Assembly (NCBI GenBank): GCA_018003315.1
Contig: JAGNEJ010000014.1
Location: forward strand, 1-64,000
Reading direction: 5' to 3'
Length of the DNA: 64,000 nucleotides
From: Verrucomicrobiales bacterium
GTDB lineage: Bacteria > Verrucomicrobiota > Verrucomicrobiia > Verrucomicrobiales > V1-33
A program made the translations under genes and the position numbers. A model generated the notes under the pieces. The model worked only from the letters and a program-made list of their open reading frames with translations. It was not told where the DNA came from and did not search any database. Shown piece by piece: positions 19,240 to 29,000 of the stretch (positions are counted from its first letter, which is position 1; each line of letters opens with the position of its first letter).

Positions 19240-21699
19240 TCACGGTGAGACCGCGCCGTGGTTGGGCGTCCTGGCGATCTGCAGGGCAGGCACCGGCGGC
19301 AGATCCCGCACGGGAAGCAGGCGGGCGTATCGTTCACACGCTGCGGCGCAGTGCTTGCGGAAGTCAGTCCACCGCTCCCATTGAAAATCTGGCGCATGTT
19401 TGACCTGCCGCAGCAGGCTGAGCCACTCCACCAGCGCCCGTTGGAAGTCTCCTTCTCCAAAGTGCTCCGTATAAAAATCTCTGCGGTTCTGCGGCCGGGC
19501 GATGATTTCCGCGAGCAGTTCCGCAGTTCCCTCTCCGTAACCCAAAGGCAGCCCCATTTCCAGGTAGCCTTCAAAATTCGCCGCACCGTAGGCTCCCAGG
19601 CAGGCCGAGGCGAGGCGTTCACTGCCGCCGGTTCCTGGCATTTCGCGGAGCCGATGACCGCCGCGCAGATTGGCGATGTGCAGGACCAGTTCCTCCAGTG
19701 GATAGGATGCATCCTCCAAGGCCGCTGCGATGGCCAGTCCCTCCCCGCCCTGGAAGGCGCTGCAAACGGCACCGCGCTGCGTCGGCGTTCCGTCAGGCTC
19801 GATGAGGCCGAGCTTCCTCCACGCGTAGGCCGCGGTATTGCTGGGGGCCAGGCGCTCCTCGCCGGACTCATCGCGATAACTGGGCGCCACCTCCAGCCGT
19901 ATGGTGCGTTCCTCCGGGGCAATGAGCGGCACGTCGAAGCTGTCGAAATAGGCTGGGTGCAGCGTTTTAGAAAAATCGATTTGCAGCATCAGAATCTCTC
20001 CGCGCTGTTTGATGCCCGCCACGCGGCCGCCGCAAAGATGCGGCACGAGCTGCGGGATGACGCGGTCATCCAACTGGTCGTAGGAAAAGGAATCGGATTT
20101 TGTGAATTCCGTGAGTTCCAGGATGTTTCTCGTCAGATGGAAACACCGGGGCTGACGTTCGATCGCCAGCGGCAATTCCTTGCCATAGACGCGGTTGCCG
20201 TTGCTTTTGCCGAGCCAGCAGACCCGACCGATGGGGAAGGCGGCGGCGATGAACGGAAAGACATGCAGTGCGTGTTCGAGATGGTTTTTGAAGAAGATTT
20301 TCGCCTGTGCCAGCGGCACCTCCGCCGTTCTGGCATCATCCCTGGCCTCCCATTCACCGCGGCTGTTGTAAACATCCGTCCGCGTCGGAACCAGGCCAAA
20401 CAGATTTCCGGATGGAACTGCGGATGCGCGGGGTTCTGCTGCGGCCAGCGCCGATTTTTCAAACCCCAGCACCAGATGCTGCCGGCTGAACAGGGCGCGG
20501 CAGAGGCGTTCCGCGGCGGCAAAGGGCGATTCCCCCGCCAGAGAGGCCCGGTACATCACGCGCAGCAGCGTCGGCCAGTCGATCTGGTTGGCTCGGCGCA
20601 GGTGCTTGGGTGCGGCATCCGCCAGCCGCGGACTGTTCCGCGCCAGAATCACATGTCCAGTTTCATCCATGCCACGACGCCCGGCCCTTCCGAACATTTG
20701 CAGCAGTTCATCCGGGGCTATTTCGCGCTCCACTTTGCCATCAAACAAAATCGTCTCCGCGACCATCACCGAACGCATCGAAAAATTGATGCCCGCTGCG
20801 AGCCCCATGGTGGCGACGACCACGCGAAGCTGCCCGGCCTTTGCCAGGGGCTCGATGACGCCGGCCCGCTGCTGGAAGCCCAGTCCGCTGTGATGATAGG
20901 CCACCCGCTGGCGCAATAGCTGGGCCAGCGGCGCGCCCAGCACCTGTTCCTGGCGGTCGGTTAGGGTCAGCGGATCGGGCGTTGGGAGCTGCTGCGCGAT
21001 CTGCCGGGCGATTTTTTCCGCCGTCAGCCGATGCGGCGCAAAAATGAGCAGCGGTCCGAGGTTGGCCATGAGAACGTCTCCCGCCAGTCGCGGCCAGAAG
21101 TTGGAAATGCGGCGCGGTGCCCGGTGCGGCAGGGTTTCCGAGGCAACTTCATCAAGCGGCACCGGACGCTCCGTGGTCCTAACGATTTCCACGCGGCGCC
21201 CCAGCCGTCCCAGCCACGCTGCCACTTCCGGCGCATTGGCCACGCTGCCGCTGAGCAGCAGCAGTTGTGTTTCCGCGGGCGCCAGTGCCAGCGCCAGCTC
21301 GTAGTTCAATCCCCGCACCGGATCTGCCAGCATCTGGTATTCATCAACCACCAGCAGCCGCGGTCCGCTCCCCCGCAGAAAATTCTCCCGCTGTGTTTCC
21401 AGCGTCGCCACCAGCACCGGTGCGGAAAGGTTTTCGGCCACATCTCCGGTGGCGATTCCCACATTCCAACCTTTGGCGGCCCATTCGTTGCGCTTGTCAT
21501 TGGCCAGCGCCCGGGTCGGCACGGTGTAAATCGCCTGGCCTGACAGTGCACCGCTTTGGAAATACAGCTCGAAAATGTGCGTTTTGCCCGCTCCAGTGGG
21601 GGCGTCCACGATGACATCGCAGCCGGCTTTCAAATGGCGCACTGCCTCCTGTTGCCACAAGTCCGGCAGGGCAAGGTTGATGGAAAATCCTGAGGGCAT
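19240..21699 (-). CDS. Ski2-like DEAD/DEAH-box helicase
   Basis: An 819-residue superfamily 2 helicase. Walker A is DAPTGAGKTHIFE (residues ~32-44), motif Ia TVPTRALANDKR, motif II LVVDEYQML (DEYQ rather than DEVH) and motif III LLLSGSVANA. In lobe 2, AYHHSGLGFQQR and VVVATMGLAAGINFSMR lead to motif VI LLQMFGRAGRRGMDE. The HHSG and GINF/GRAGRRG pattern is that of Ski2/HelY-type enzymes that unwind RNA or structured DNA. The ~330-residue C-terminal part is unassigned. Stand-alone gene, with no nuclease partner nearby. Confidence 0.85.
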   Translation of the reverse strand: MPSGFSINLALPDLWQQEAVRHLKAGCDVIVDAPTGAGKTHIFELYFQSGALSGQAIYTVPTRALANDKRNEWAAKGWNVGIATGDVAENLSAPVLVATLETQRENFLRGSGPRLLVVDEYQMLADPVRGLNYELALALAPAETQLLLLSGSVANAPEVAAWLGRLGRRVEIVRTTERPVPLDEVASETLPHRAPRRISNFWPRLAGDVLMANLGPLLIFAPHRLTAEKIARQIAQQLPTPDPLTLTDRQEQVLGAPLAQLLRQRVAYHHSGLGFQQRAGVIEPLAKAGQLRVVVATMGLAAGINFSMRSVMVAETILFDGKVEREIAPDELLQMFGRAGRRGMDETGHVILARNSPRLADAAPKHLRRANQIDWPTLLRVMYRASLAGESPFAAAERLCRALFSRQHLVLGFEKSALAAAEPRASAVPSGNLFGLVPTRTDVYNSRGEWEARDDARTAEVPLAQAKIFFKNHLEHALHVFPFIAAAFPIGRVCWLGKSNGNRVYGKELPLAIERQPRCFHLTRNILELTEFTKSDSFSYDQLDDRVIPQLVPHLCGGRVAGIKQRGEILMLQIDFSKTLHPAYFDSFDVPLIAPEERTIRLEVAPSYRDESGEERLAPSNTAAYAWRKLGLIEPDGTPTQRGAVCSAFQGGEGLAIAAALEDASYPLEELVLHIANLRGGHRLREMPGTGGSERLASACLGAYGAANFEGYLEMGLPLGYGEGTAELLAEIIARPQNRRDFYTEHFGEGDFQRALVEWLSLLRQVKHAPDFQWERWTDFRKHCAAACERYARLLPVRDLPPVPALQIARTPNHGAVSP

Positions 21700-21817
21700 C
21701 CGGCACAGGCGGTTTCAGTCGCTGCATTGCATTAGCCTGCTACCTGGTCGATGCAACCGGCGAGTTCCACCGCCGTCTGGTTTCCTGCGGAGGATGTCCG
21801 GCGGATGGCCTCGCCCC

Positions 21818-21838
21818 AAAAAAAATCCGTTACGGATT
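21818..21838 (-). terminator. Terminator overlapping the beta-helix gene stop codon
   Basis: On the minus strand a 6-bp stem (AATCCG/CGGATT) encloses only the three bases of the TAA stop codon at 21830-21832 and runs directly into eight T residues. It should terminate the beta-helix gene, although the loop is short and a translating ribosome would cover it. Confidence 0.6.
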
Positions 21839-24484
21839 GTTTGATGCGCTCAGGTTGTCCAGGAACCAGGCAGTTTTGGATTCCGCCAGGCTGGTCCAGC
21901 CGAGCCAGGCAAAGGATTTCCACTGCGGATCGCAGGCCAGATTGTCCAGGCGCTTCTCCTGTCCGGCCTGCGTCTTCACGGCGAGGGACCATTTTCCGCT
22001 GGCCTGTGAACCGACTCCTGCCGTGATTTCAAAGCGCGCCCACTGGTCGGCCGGAAGGTCGAGAAACGGCGACTGACCGCCCGGACCGGTGAGGATTTTT
22101 CCGTTTCTCCACCAGACGCTCGGCCCCACGTGGTAGCCCCCGCCCTCGTCACGCCACTCCGCATACCAGTCTGCTCCGGGTTGTGCCATGGCATCGAAAG
22201 TGACGGTGACTTTTCCCTCGTTCCAGTTCGGGGTAATGACCAGATGCGGATCCCAGGTGTTTTTCAACCCGGGAGCATCCAGGAACCGCAGACTGCGGCG
22301 ACCGGTCGGCTGTGCGTTGAGCGGAAGCGGCGATGCGGCCTCCTCCGACACAGCCAGATCATCGCCCTTGCCTTCCCGATGCCGGGTGTGGCGCGGCAGA
22401 GTGCAGCTTCCCACGGCGGAGAATTCGAATGTTTCCAGCGGCAGGCAGAAAGCCGGCGCCGGCCACGGCCTGCTTTCCGCCTCCCAGTTAGGAAAATCCG
22501 CACCTTGCGCCGCGAGGGCGCGCCAGGCTGCTCCGTCCGGTCCATCGGTTCGGACGCCGGCGAGGCCGAGGTCCCACGGTTTGAAGCCCAGCTTGAGTGC
22601 CGGGCTTTCCGGTTTGATCCGGAAATCGCGGGCCGCGACATCGAAGAACAGGGGATCGGCAATGACAGAATGCGCATCCCTGCCCGACTTGCGCCAGGCA
22701 TCCCAGTCCCAGGCACCCGCAAAGTCGAATTTCGCCCCGTCCAACTGCCAGTAAACATTGCGGCGCATCACGAAAAAGCGGCTGTCCCAGTTGTATTTGG
22801 ACCCGTCGAGCAGTCGTCCGCCGCGCCATGTCAGGATGTTGTTTTCAAAGACAAAGCTGATCCGGTCCTCATTGCGGGTGCGCTGCAGCATTGCCCGACC
22901 CCCGAAGGCAAGGATGTTGTTCCTGACATAATTGTCGTAGCCGTAGTGCTGGTGGAAGCAGCTTTCGCTGGTGTCGTGAACCAGGTTGTTTTCCAGGAGA
23001 ATGCCGCTGCTGCCCTCATCGGTGTAGAGCCCCCAGCCTCCGTAGCGGTAGCTGGAGACGTGGTGGATGTGGTTGCCCCGGACCACGGTTCCCTCGCTCG
23101 GCCCCAGGGTGTAAACTCCGCCCATGTCGCTGATGAACCCCCAGCCGAGATGGTGGAGGTGATTGTTCTCCACGCGGTTCCGTTTGGCCGGGCTCTCCGT
23201 GTAGCCCCACACCCAGCCCAGGCTCACGCTGCTGTAGAGGAAGTCGCCAATGTCACAGTTTGTCAGGGCGTTGCCGCCGCTGTGGCCGACCAGAAACCCC
23301 ACTGCCGCGGGAAACAGCCGCCCGCCGTGCTGAATGATGCAATCATCGACCACGCAATGCCCGGTGGCATCCTCCGGTTCCGGGAGGCCGCCATGTTCGC
23401 CGATGCGCACGCCGCCGCCTCCGAGGTCATGCAGATGACAGTGCCGCACGGCGCAGTCCTGACACCCGCGCCGAAACCAGACTCCATAACCGGCGGTGTG
23501 GGAAATTTCACCGTTTTCCACCCTGACATTCTGCGCCCGGTCCGCTTCGATGGCCGCACCGATGTCCACGGCGGCCTGCGGCGCTCCGCGGCCCTCCGCC
23601 GGCGTCAGGTATTGGGTGTGGGAAAAATGAATGCCGCGGAAGGTGACATCCCGCGCCCCATCCACGGATACCAACCGCTCCAGCACCGGTGCGGTCACCT
23701 CCGTGCGGGTCAGATCCTCCCCGGGAAACGGATGGTAGAACAACTCTCCGGCACGGCTGAGAAACCATTCCCCAGGAGCATCCAGAGCGGCCCGGAAATT
23801 TTCGATCCAGTAACGCCCGTCCGGTTCGTGGACCAGCAGTTCCCAGATTTTTGGACCGGTCAGGCGCAGCGCATGCCCGGCGGCATGCTGTTGCGCGATC
23901 CGATAGCGGTGGACTTCCCAGGTGTGCGGAATGATCACCGTGACATCCGGCATTTCCTGCGGCCTTGCCTTCGCCAACTCCGCAAACTCTCCGGGCCGGG
24001 CCACGAAACTGTGGAAGCCCAGCGCCGCGGCATCCTGTCCGGGGAAATGTTCCGTGGTGGCGTGGGACTGCATGTGGAAAAATCCCTTGTTAGGCGTCCG
24101 CGCCCGGGTGCGCCGCTGCCCGCCCACCCAGAGCTGCTCGAAATACCAGCCTCCGTCCCTGACTTCGGGGATGACGGCGCGCCAGAGGCCATCGGGCAAT
24201 TTCTGCCAGCCGCCGATCCGCCTCCCGCCTGAAAAGACTGGCCTGGCACCAGGGGCGGCTTCCCAAGTGATTCCGGAATGCTCCGCCTTGAGTTGGAGCA
24301 CCTCCGCCAGCGCATAGATGCCGTCCGCCACTTCGATGCGGTTCGCCTTTTGCGCCACCGCGGCATCCCGGGCGGCGGCCGGTGTGGTGATGGGGCCGGA
24401 GGTTGCGAGCAGCACGGATTTTTCCCCACCCGCAATGGTCGCGGCGGGAACCAGCAGCAGGAGATACAGAGTGAGGAAGCGCAT
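21830..24484 (-). CDS. Large secreted right-handed beta-helix protein
   Basis: An 884-residue exported protein, probably a carbohydrate-active or surface protein. Signal peptide RFLTLYLLLLVPAATIAGG. The start at 24484 is preferred to ATG 24502 because GGGGTGG lies just upstream of it. After a DUF1565-like opening (ARDAAVAQKANRIEVADGIY), parallel beta-helix coils run from about residue 270 to 600 with Asn/Gly-rich turns (NRVENNHLHHLGWGF, VVRGNHIHHVSSYRYGGW, NYVRNNILAFGG). A C-terminal jelly-roll-like domain (EGKVTVTFDAMAQPGADWY, WARFEITAG) may bind sugars. Closest in style to poly- or oligosaccharide lyases, but no catalytic set is claimed. Confidence 0.82.
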   Translation of the reverse strand: MRFLTLYLLLLVPAATIAGGEKSVLLATSGPITTPAAARDAAVAQKANRIEVADGIYALAEVLQLKAEHSGITWEAAPGARPVFSGGRRIGGWQKLPDGLWRAVIPEVRDGGWYFEQLWVGGQRRTRARTPNKGFFHMQSHATTEHFPGQDAAALGFHSFVARPGEFAELAKARPQEMPDVTVIIPHTWEVHRYRIAQQHAAGHALRLTGPKIWELLVHEPDGRYWIENFRAALDAPGEWFLSRAGELFYHPFPGEDLTRTEVTAPVLERLVSVDGARDVTFRGIHFSHTQYLTPAEGRGAPQAAVDIGAAIEADRAQNVRVENGEISHTAGYGVWFRRGCQDCAVRHCHLHDLGGGGVRIGEHGGLPEPEDATGHCVVDDCIIQHGGRLFPAAVGFLVGHSGGNALTNCDIGDFLYSSVSLGWVWGYTESPAKRNRVENNHLHHLGWGFISDMGGVYTLGPSEGTVVRGNHIHHVSSYRYGGWGLYTDEGSSGILLENNLVHDTSESCFHQHYGYDNYVRNNILAFGGRAMLQRTRNEDRISFVFENNILTWRGGRLLDGSKYNWDSRFFVMRRNVYWQLDGAKFDFAGAWDWDAWRKSGRDAHSVIADPLFFDVAARDFRIKPESPALKLGFKPWDLGLAGVRTDGPDGAAWRALAAQGADFPNWEAESRPWPAPAFCLPLETFEFSAVGSCTLPRHTRHREGKGDDLAVSEEAASPLPLNAQPTGRRSLRFLDAPGLKNTWDPHLVITPNWNEGKVTVTFDAMAQPGADWYAEWRDEGGGYHVGPSVWWRNGKILTGPGGQSPFLDLPADQWARFEITAGVGSQASGKWSLAVKTQAGQEKRLDNLACDPQWKSFAWLGWTSLAESKTAWFLDNLSASNNP

Positions 24485-24663
24485 GGTCCACCCCATAGTC
24501 ATGCGGCTCCGATCCGGCAAATTCCCATACGCGGGAACCATGCTGGAACTGACCCCGGTCAAGCGCCCGGGAACCGTCTCCGCATCACGCCGACTGGCTG
24601 GCGTGACGGAGGAAGCGGGGGGCAGAACCCGTCAGGACAGGGGAAGTTTCCGCTTCCCATCGG

Positions 24664-25356
24664 TTGGAAATCCGCTTTGCTCCGCACACGACAACCGCAC
24701 TCATTTCCTGCCTGAATCCATCCGCTATCATCTTCGACTGGTCCGGCACCTTGGTGGACGACCTGCCCCCGGTGCTCGATGCCACCAATGCCGTGCTCGT
24801 CCATGCCGGAAAACCGCCGCTTTCCCGGGAGGGATTCCGGCGAACCTTTCGCCTGCCCTACACGAAATTTTATGAGGAAATGACACCGCATGTCCCCATG
24901 CATGAACTGGAGGCGGTATTTCGGAGGGCTTTCAAGGAGTCGCGCGAGGCGGTGACGCTGCTGCCCCATGCCAGGGAATTCGTGGAATATGCCGCAAGTC
25001 GCAGGCTGCGGCTTTTCGTGCTGAGTTCCGCGCCGCAGGATGCCGTGGAGGAACAGGCCCGCACCTTCGGACTGCACGGCTACATGGAACGCATTCATGC
25101 CGACGTCCCTGACAAATCCGCCGTCATTCACGAACTGCTCGCACACCACGGGATCGAGCCGGACCGCACCCTGTATGTCGGCGACATGGTGCATGACATC
25201 GACACCGCCCGGGCTGCGGGCATTTTTTCCGTGGCAGTGCTCACCGGGTATGATTACGCCGAAACGCTGGAGGCAGCCGCGCCCCGCCTGATCCTCCCGC
25301 ATCTGGGCCGCCTGCAGGACTGGATGGAGGAACAGTTTCCAGCCATCCTGACATGA
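24664..25356 (+). CDS. HAD-family phosphatase (phosphoglycolate phosphatase-like)
   Basis: A 230-residue haloacid dehalogenase phosphatase. Motif I IIFDWSGTLVDDLPP has Asp-Trp-Ser-Gly-Thr in place of the usual DxDGT, so the general acid/base Asp is a Ser. Motif II is LFVLSSA, the Lys is near DKSAVIH and motif IV is TLYVGDMVHDIDTARAAG. The cap domain is alpha-helical, as in phosphoglycolate phosphatases. The missing second Asp may lower or change activity. No ATG is available; TTG 24664 is the only plausible start. Confidence 0.8.
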   Translation: MEIRFAPHTTTALISCLNPSAIIFDWSGTLVDDLPPVLDATNAVLVHAGKPPLSREGFRRTFRLPYTKFYEEMTPHVPMHELEAVFRRAFKESREAVTLLPHAREFVEYAASRRLRLFVLSSAPQDAVEEQARTFGLHGYMERIHADVPDKSAVIHELLAHHGIEPDRTLYVGDMVHDIDTARAAGIFSVAVLTGYDYAETLEAAAPRLILPHLGRLQDWMEEQFPAILT

Positions 25357-25577
25357 ACTGACCGGCCCGCCGGACACCATCCCTGACAATTCCGACCGGA
25401 CGTTTGGGTGCAGCCTGCTGATCCGCTTGAAATCGGTTCATTCTGCGATACCGGATGGCCTCACCTTTGCGAGGCCATTCGACGGATTTCCCTTGCCCAG
25501 GGGCGGGCGGTCCGGCCGGGATCATCCAGACAAGGCTGAAACCCGAACCACATCGGAAACCCAAACCTGCAACCGCG

Positions 25578-26070
25578 ATGACACCCGCCAAGTTCATCTT
25601 CGATTCCCTGCCGGAGCACGAACCAACCGTTATCCGGGAAGGCGACATTGAGTCCTGCTTTGTCGATAAACTGGTTGAACTCAAATACGAGTACCGGCAT
25701 GACATCCGCGACCGCACCGCGCTGGTGCAAAAACCACTTCGAGGTCGTCCATCAACTCCGCCTCAACACGGACAACAGCCACCACCGCTACGATGTGCTC
25801 CTGCTCATCAACGGTGTGCCTTGCGTGCAGATCGAGCTGAAGACCCTCGGCGTGAATCCGCGCCGCGCCATGGAGCAGATCGTCGAATACAAGAACGATC
25901 CCGGCAACGGTTACGTCTGGCACACCACCGGCAGCGGCAAGACGTTCACCTCCTTCAAGGCCTCCACCCTGCTCAAGCTCAACAAGCACATTCATAAATG
26001 CCTCTTCGTCGTGGACCGCAAGGACCTCGACCGCCAGACGCGGGAGCAACTGAACTTTTCCAACAACTGA
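25578..26070 (+). pseudogene. hsdR: Decayed type I restriction subunit HsdR
   Basis: A remnant of a type I restriction endonuclease R subunit. It starts normally (MTPAKFIFDSLPEHEP, then IREGDIESCFVDKLVELKYE). The A-run at 25729-25733 is too short to keep frame: sequence after it (NHFEVVHQLRLNTDNSHHRY, VQIELKTLGVNPRRAMEQ) is in another frame. Next, EYKNDPGNGY is joined directly to VWHTTGSGKT (Walker A), skipping the part of the nuclease domain that normally separates them. After VVDRKDLDRQTREQL the gene stops, losing all later helicase motifs. No hsdM or hsdS is present. mod begins 9 bases downstream. Confidence 0.85.
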
Positions 26071-26079
26071 TCCCACTTT

Positions 26080-29000
26080 ATGCCGCGCAAAAAGAATACC
26101 GACTCAACCGCTCCGAATGCGGGCGATGCCATCGCTTCCATCAAATACCCGGCCAAGCGAAAGAACCTCCCGCCGGCGGGCATTGAGGCGCAGGGGAGGC
26201 TTCAGGAGGCCCCGCGCATTCGCTACGAATACAATCCGCATCTCCCGCCCGTGCTGCGTTCTGCCACGGAGGCGGCGGAGGCGGACAAGCTGCCGGAACT
26301 GCTCGCCACGGCGCGGAAGCGGGCGCTGACGGATGAGGAAGCCCGCACGCTGGCGGACGCGCTGCGGCGGCATGAGCCGTGGCTGGAGTGGAGCGGCAAA
26401 CGCGAGAAACCGTGGTTCGAGGTCGAGCCGGTGGCCCTGCACATGCACGAGCGCGTCTCCACCCAGGCCATTCTGAAGGTGCTGGCGCGCGAGGATGTCG
26501 AGCGCGACCTCTTTGCCGATCCGCAGCACGAGTATGCCAAGGCGGTGCAGTTTTATCAGCACGAGGTGGACTGGGCCAACCGCATGATTCTGGGCGACTC
26601 GCTCCAGGTGATGGCCAGCCTCGCCCGGCGCGAAGACCTCGCGGGCCGCGTGCAGATGATTTACCTCGACCCGCCCTACGGCATCAAATTCGCCTCCAAC
26701 TTCCAGCCGCAACTCGGCCAGCGCGACGTGAAGGACCGCGAGCAGGACCTCACCCGCGAGCCGGAGATGGTCAAAGCCTACCGCGACACCTGGACGCTCG
26801 GCATCCACTCCTACCTCGCCTACCTGCGCGACCGGCTGGCGATGGCCCGCGAACTCCTCGCCGACTCCGGAAGCATTTTTGTGCAAATCAGCGATGAGAA
26901 TCTCCATCGCGTGCGGTGCGTGATGGATGAGGTGTTCGGGGTGGGGAATTTTGTGAGTGTCATCTCCTTCGCCACAACGACAGGCTTCTCTTCAAACTTC
27001 ATCTCAAACATCACCGACCACGTTCTTTGGTATGCAAAGGATGTGTCCAAAATGCGCTTTCGGCAGATCTACAAAGAGAAGACGGCAGGTGAGGAAGGCG
27101 CGGCAAAATACAAGCCCCTTACACCGGAACAACACGAGCTGGCATGCGCATTTGGGGTTGAACAACTCGCATCTTTCGACCAGATCACGGCGCAGGGAGC
27201 AACCGCAACGGAACAGAAGTTTTCGATGGAAGATCGGGAATTCGAGCCGCCTGTTGGGATGCACTGGAAAACTGCGGTCGAAGGATTGAAAAGATTGCGA
27301 GACTCCCATCGCTTGCGAATCGAGGGGAGCTTGCCACGTTATGCGAGATTGCTTTCCAACTTCCCAGTTTTTCCTCTCACGAACATCTGGATGGACATTG
27401 GTGGGGTTCAAAACAGAACCGAGGGCAAGATTTACGTTGTTCAGACAGCACCAACAGTCATCGAGCGCTGCCTCCTGATGACCACCGACCCCGGCGATTT
27501 GGTTTTAGACCCGACGTGCGGGAGCGGGACGACGGCGTTTGTGGCCGAGCAGTGGGGGCGGCGCTGGATCACCTGCGATTCCAGCCGCGTGGCGCTGGCG
27601 CTGGCCAAGCACCGGCTGCTGACCGCCAAGTTCGATTATTACCAGCTCCGCGAGTTGAGCGCCGAAGACGTGGCCCGCAATCCGCATGGCACATGGATTG
27701 CCGAGCAGGACAGCGAAGGCCGCGCGACGGGCAAGAAGCTCACCTTCCAGTGCAAGACGGTGCCGCACATCACGCTCAAGAGCATCGCGCGCAACACGTC
27801 GCTCGATCCCATCTTCGCCAAGCACGAGCCGATCCTCGCTGAGAGGCTGACGCAACTGAACCACGAAGTCGCCAAGACGGGCGCGGCGTTGAAGGAAAAG
27901 CTGGTCGAGAAGCTCATCTGCAAACATCGCCAGCAAGGCGCAAACGCGGTGACGGACGCCGACACGCGCCGCTGGCTGTTGCCGGACACGCAACCCACGC
28001 TCGTCCGCAGCCTGCCGGCGAGCAAACCGCTCAAGGGCATCACCCCCAAGCAGGCGGAGGCATATCGCGCCGCGATTCCAAGTGGTCCGCTCAGTCCTCT
28101 GAGCGGCTCGGGCAAATCCGCACAGAGGACTGTGCGGACCACAGTGGAGTGGCAGGAATGGGAAGTGCCGTTCGACACCGACCCGGACTGGCCGAAGCCG
28201 TTACAGGACGCGCTGACCGCCTACCGCACCGCGTGGCGGGCGAAGATGGACGAGGTGAACGCCTGCATCTCCGCCAACGCCGGGATGGAGGAATTGGTGG
28301 ACAAACCCGAGACGCGCAAAGGCGTGGTGCGGGTGAGCGGCCCGTTCACGATGGAAGGCGTCATCGCCGTGGAGGATGGTCTGGATACGCCCATCGGTGG
28401 TGCGCCGGGCGAACTGGACACCTTTGACGGCGAAGCCGAAGTGCAGAACGCCGAGGCGCATCTGGACAAGATCATCCGCCTGCTGAAGGCCAGCGGCGTG
28501 GATTTCCCCGGCAACAAGAACATGAAGTTCAGCCGCCTCGATCCGCTGACCGCGGCCTCGCTCATCCACGCCGAGGGCGAATGGATGAATGGCGAGTGCG
28601 AGCCGCACGGGCATCAGGACCGCCGCGTGGCCGTGAGCATCGGCCCGGAAGTGGGCAACGTCTCAGTGATGCAGGTGGAGGACGCCATCCGCACCGCCTA
28701 CCGCCGCGGCTACGACGACGTGGTCTTCGCCGGGTTCGGCTTCGATGCCGCCGCGCAGGATATCATCGAGAGCGAGAGCCATCCCAAGCTGCGCCTGCAC
28801 ATGGCGCTCATCCGTCCCGATGTGGCCATGGGCGACCTGCTCAAGACCCAGCCCGGCAGCCAGTTGTTCACCGTCTTCAGCGCGCCTCGCGTGAAAGGCC
28901 CCGAGAAACAGAAAGACGGCGAGTATGTGGTGGAGGTGGAAGGCATGGATGTCTATGACCCGGTGAGCAACACGCTGTTCCCGACGGACAAGGAACGCAT

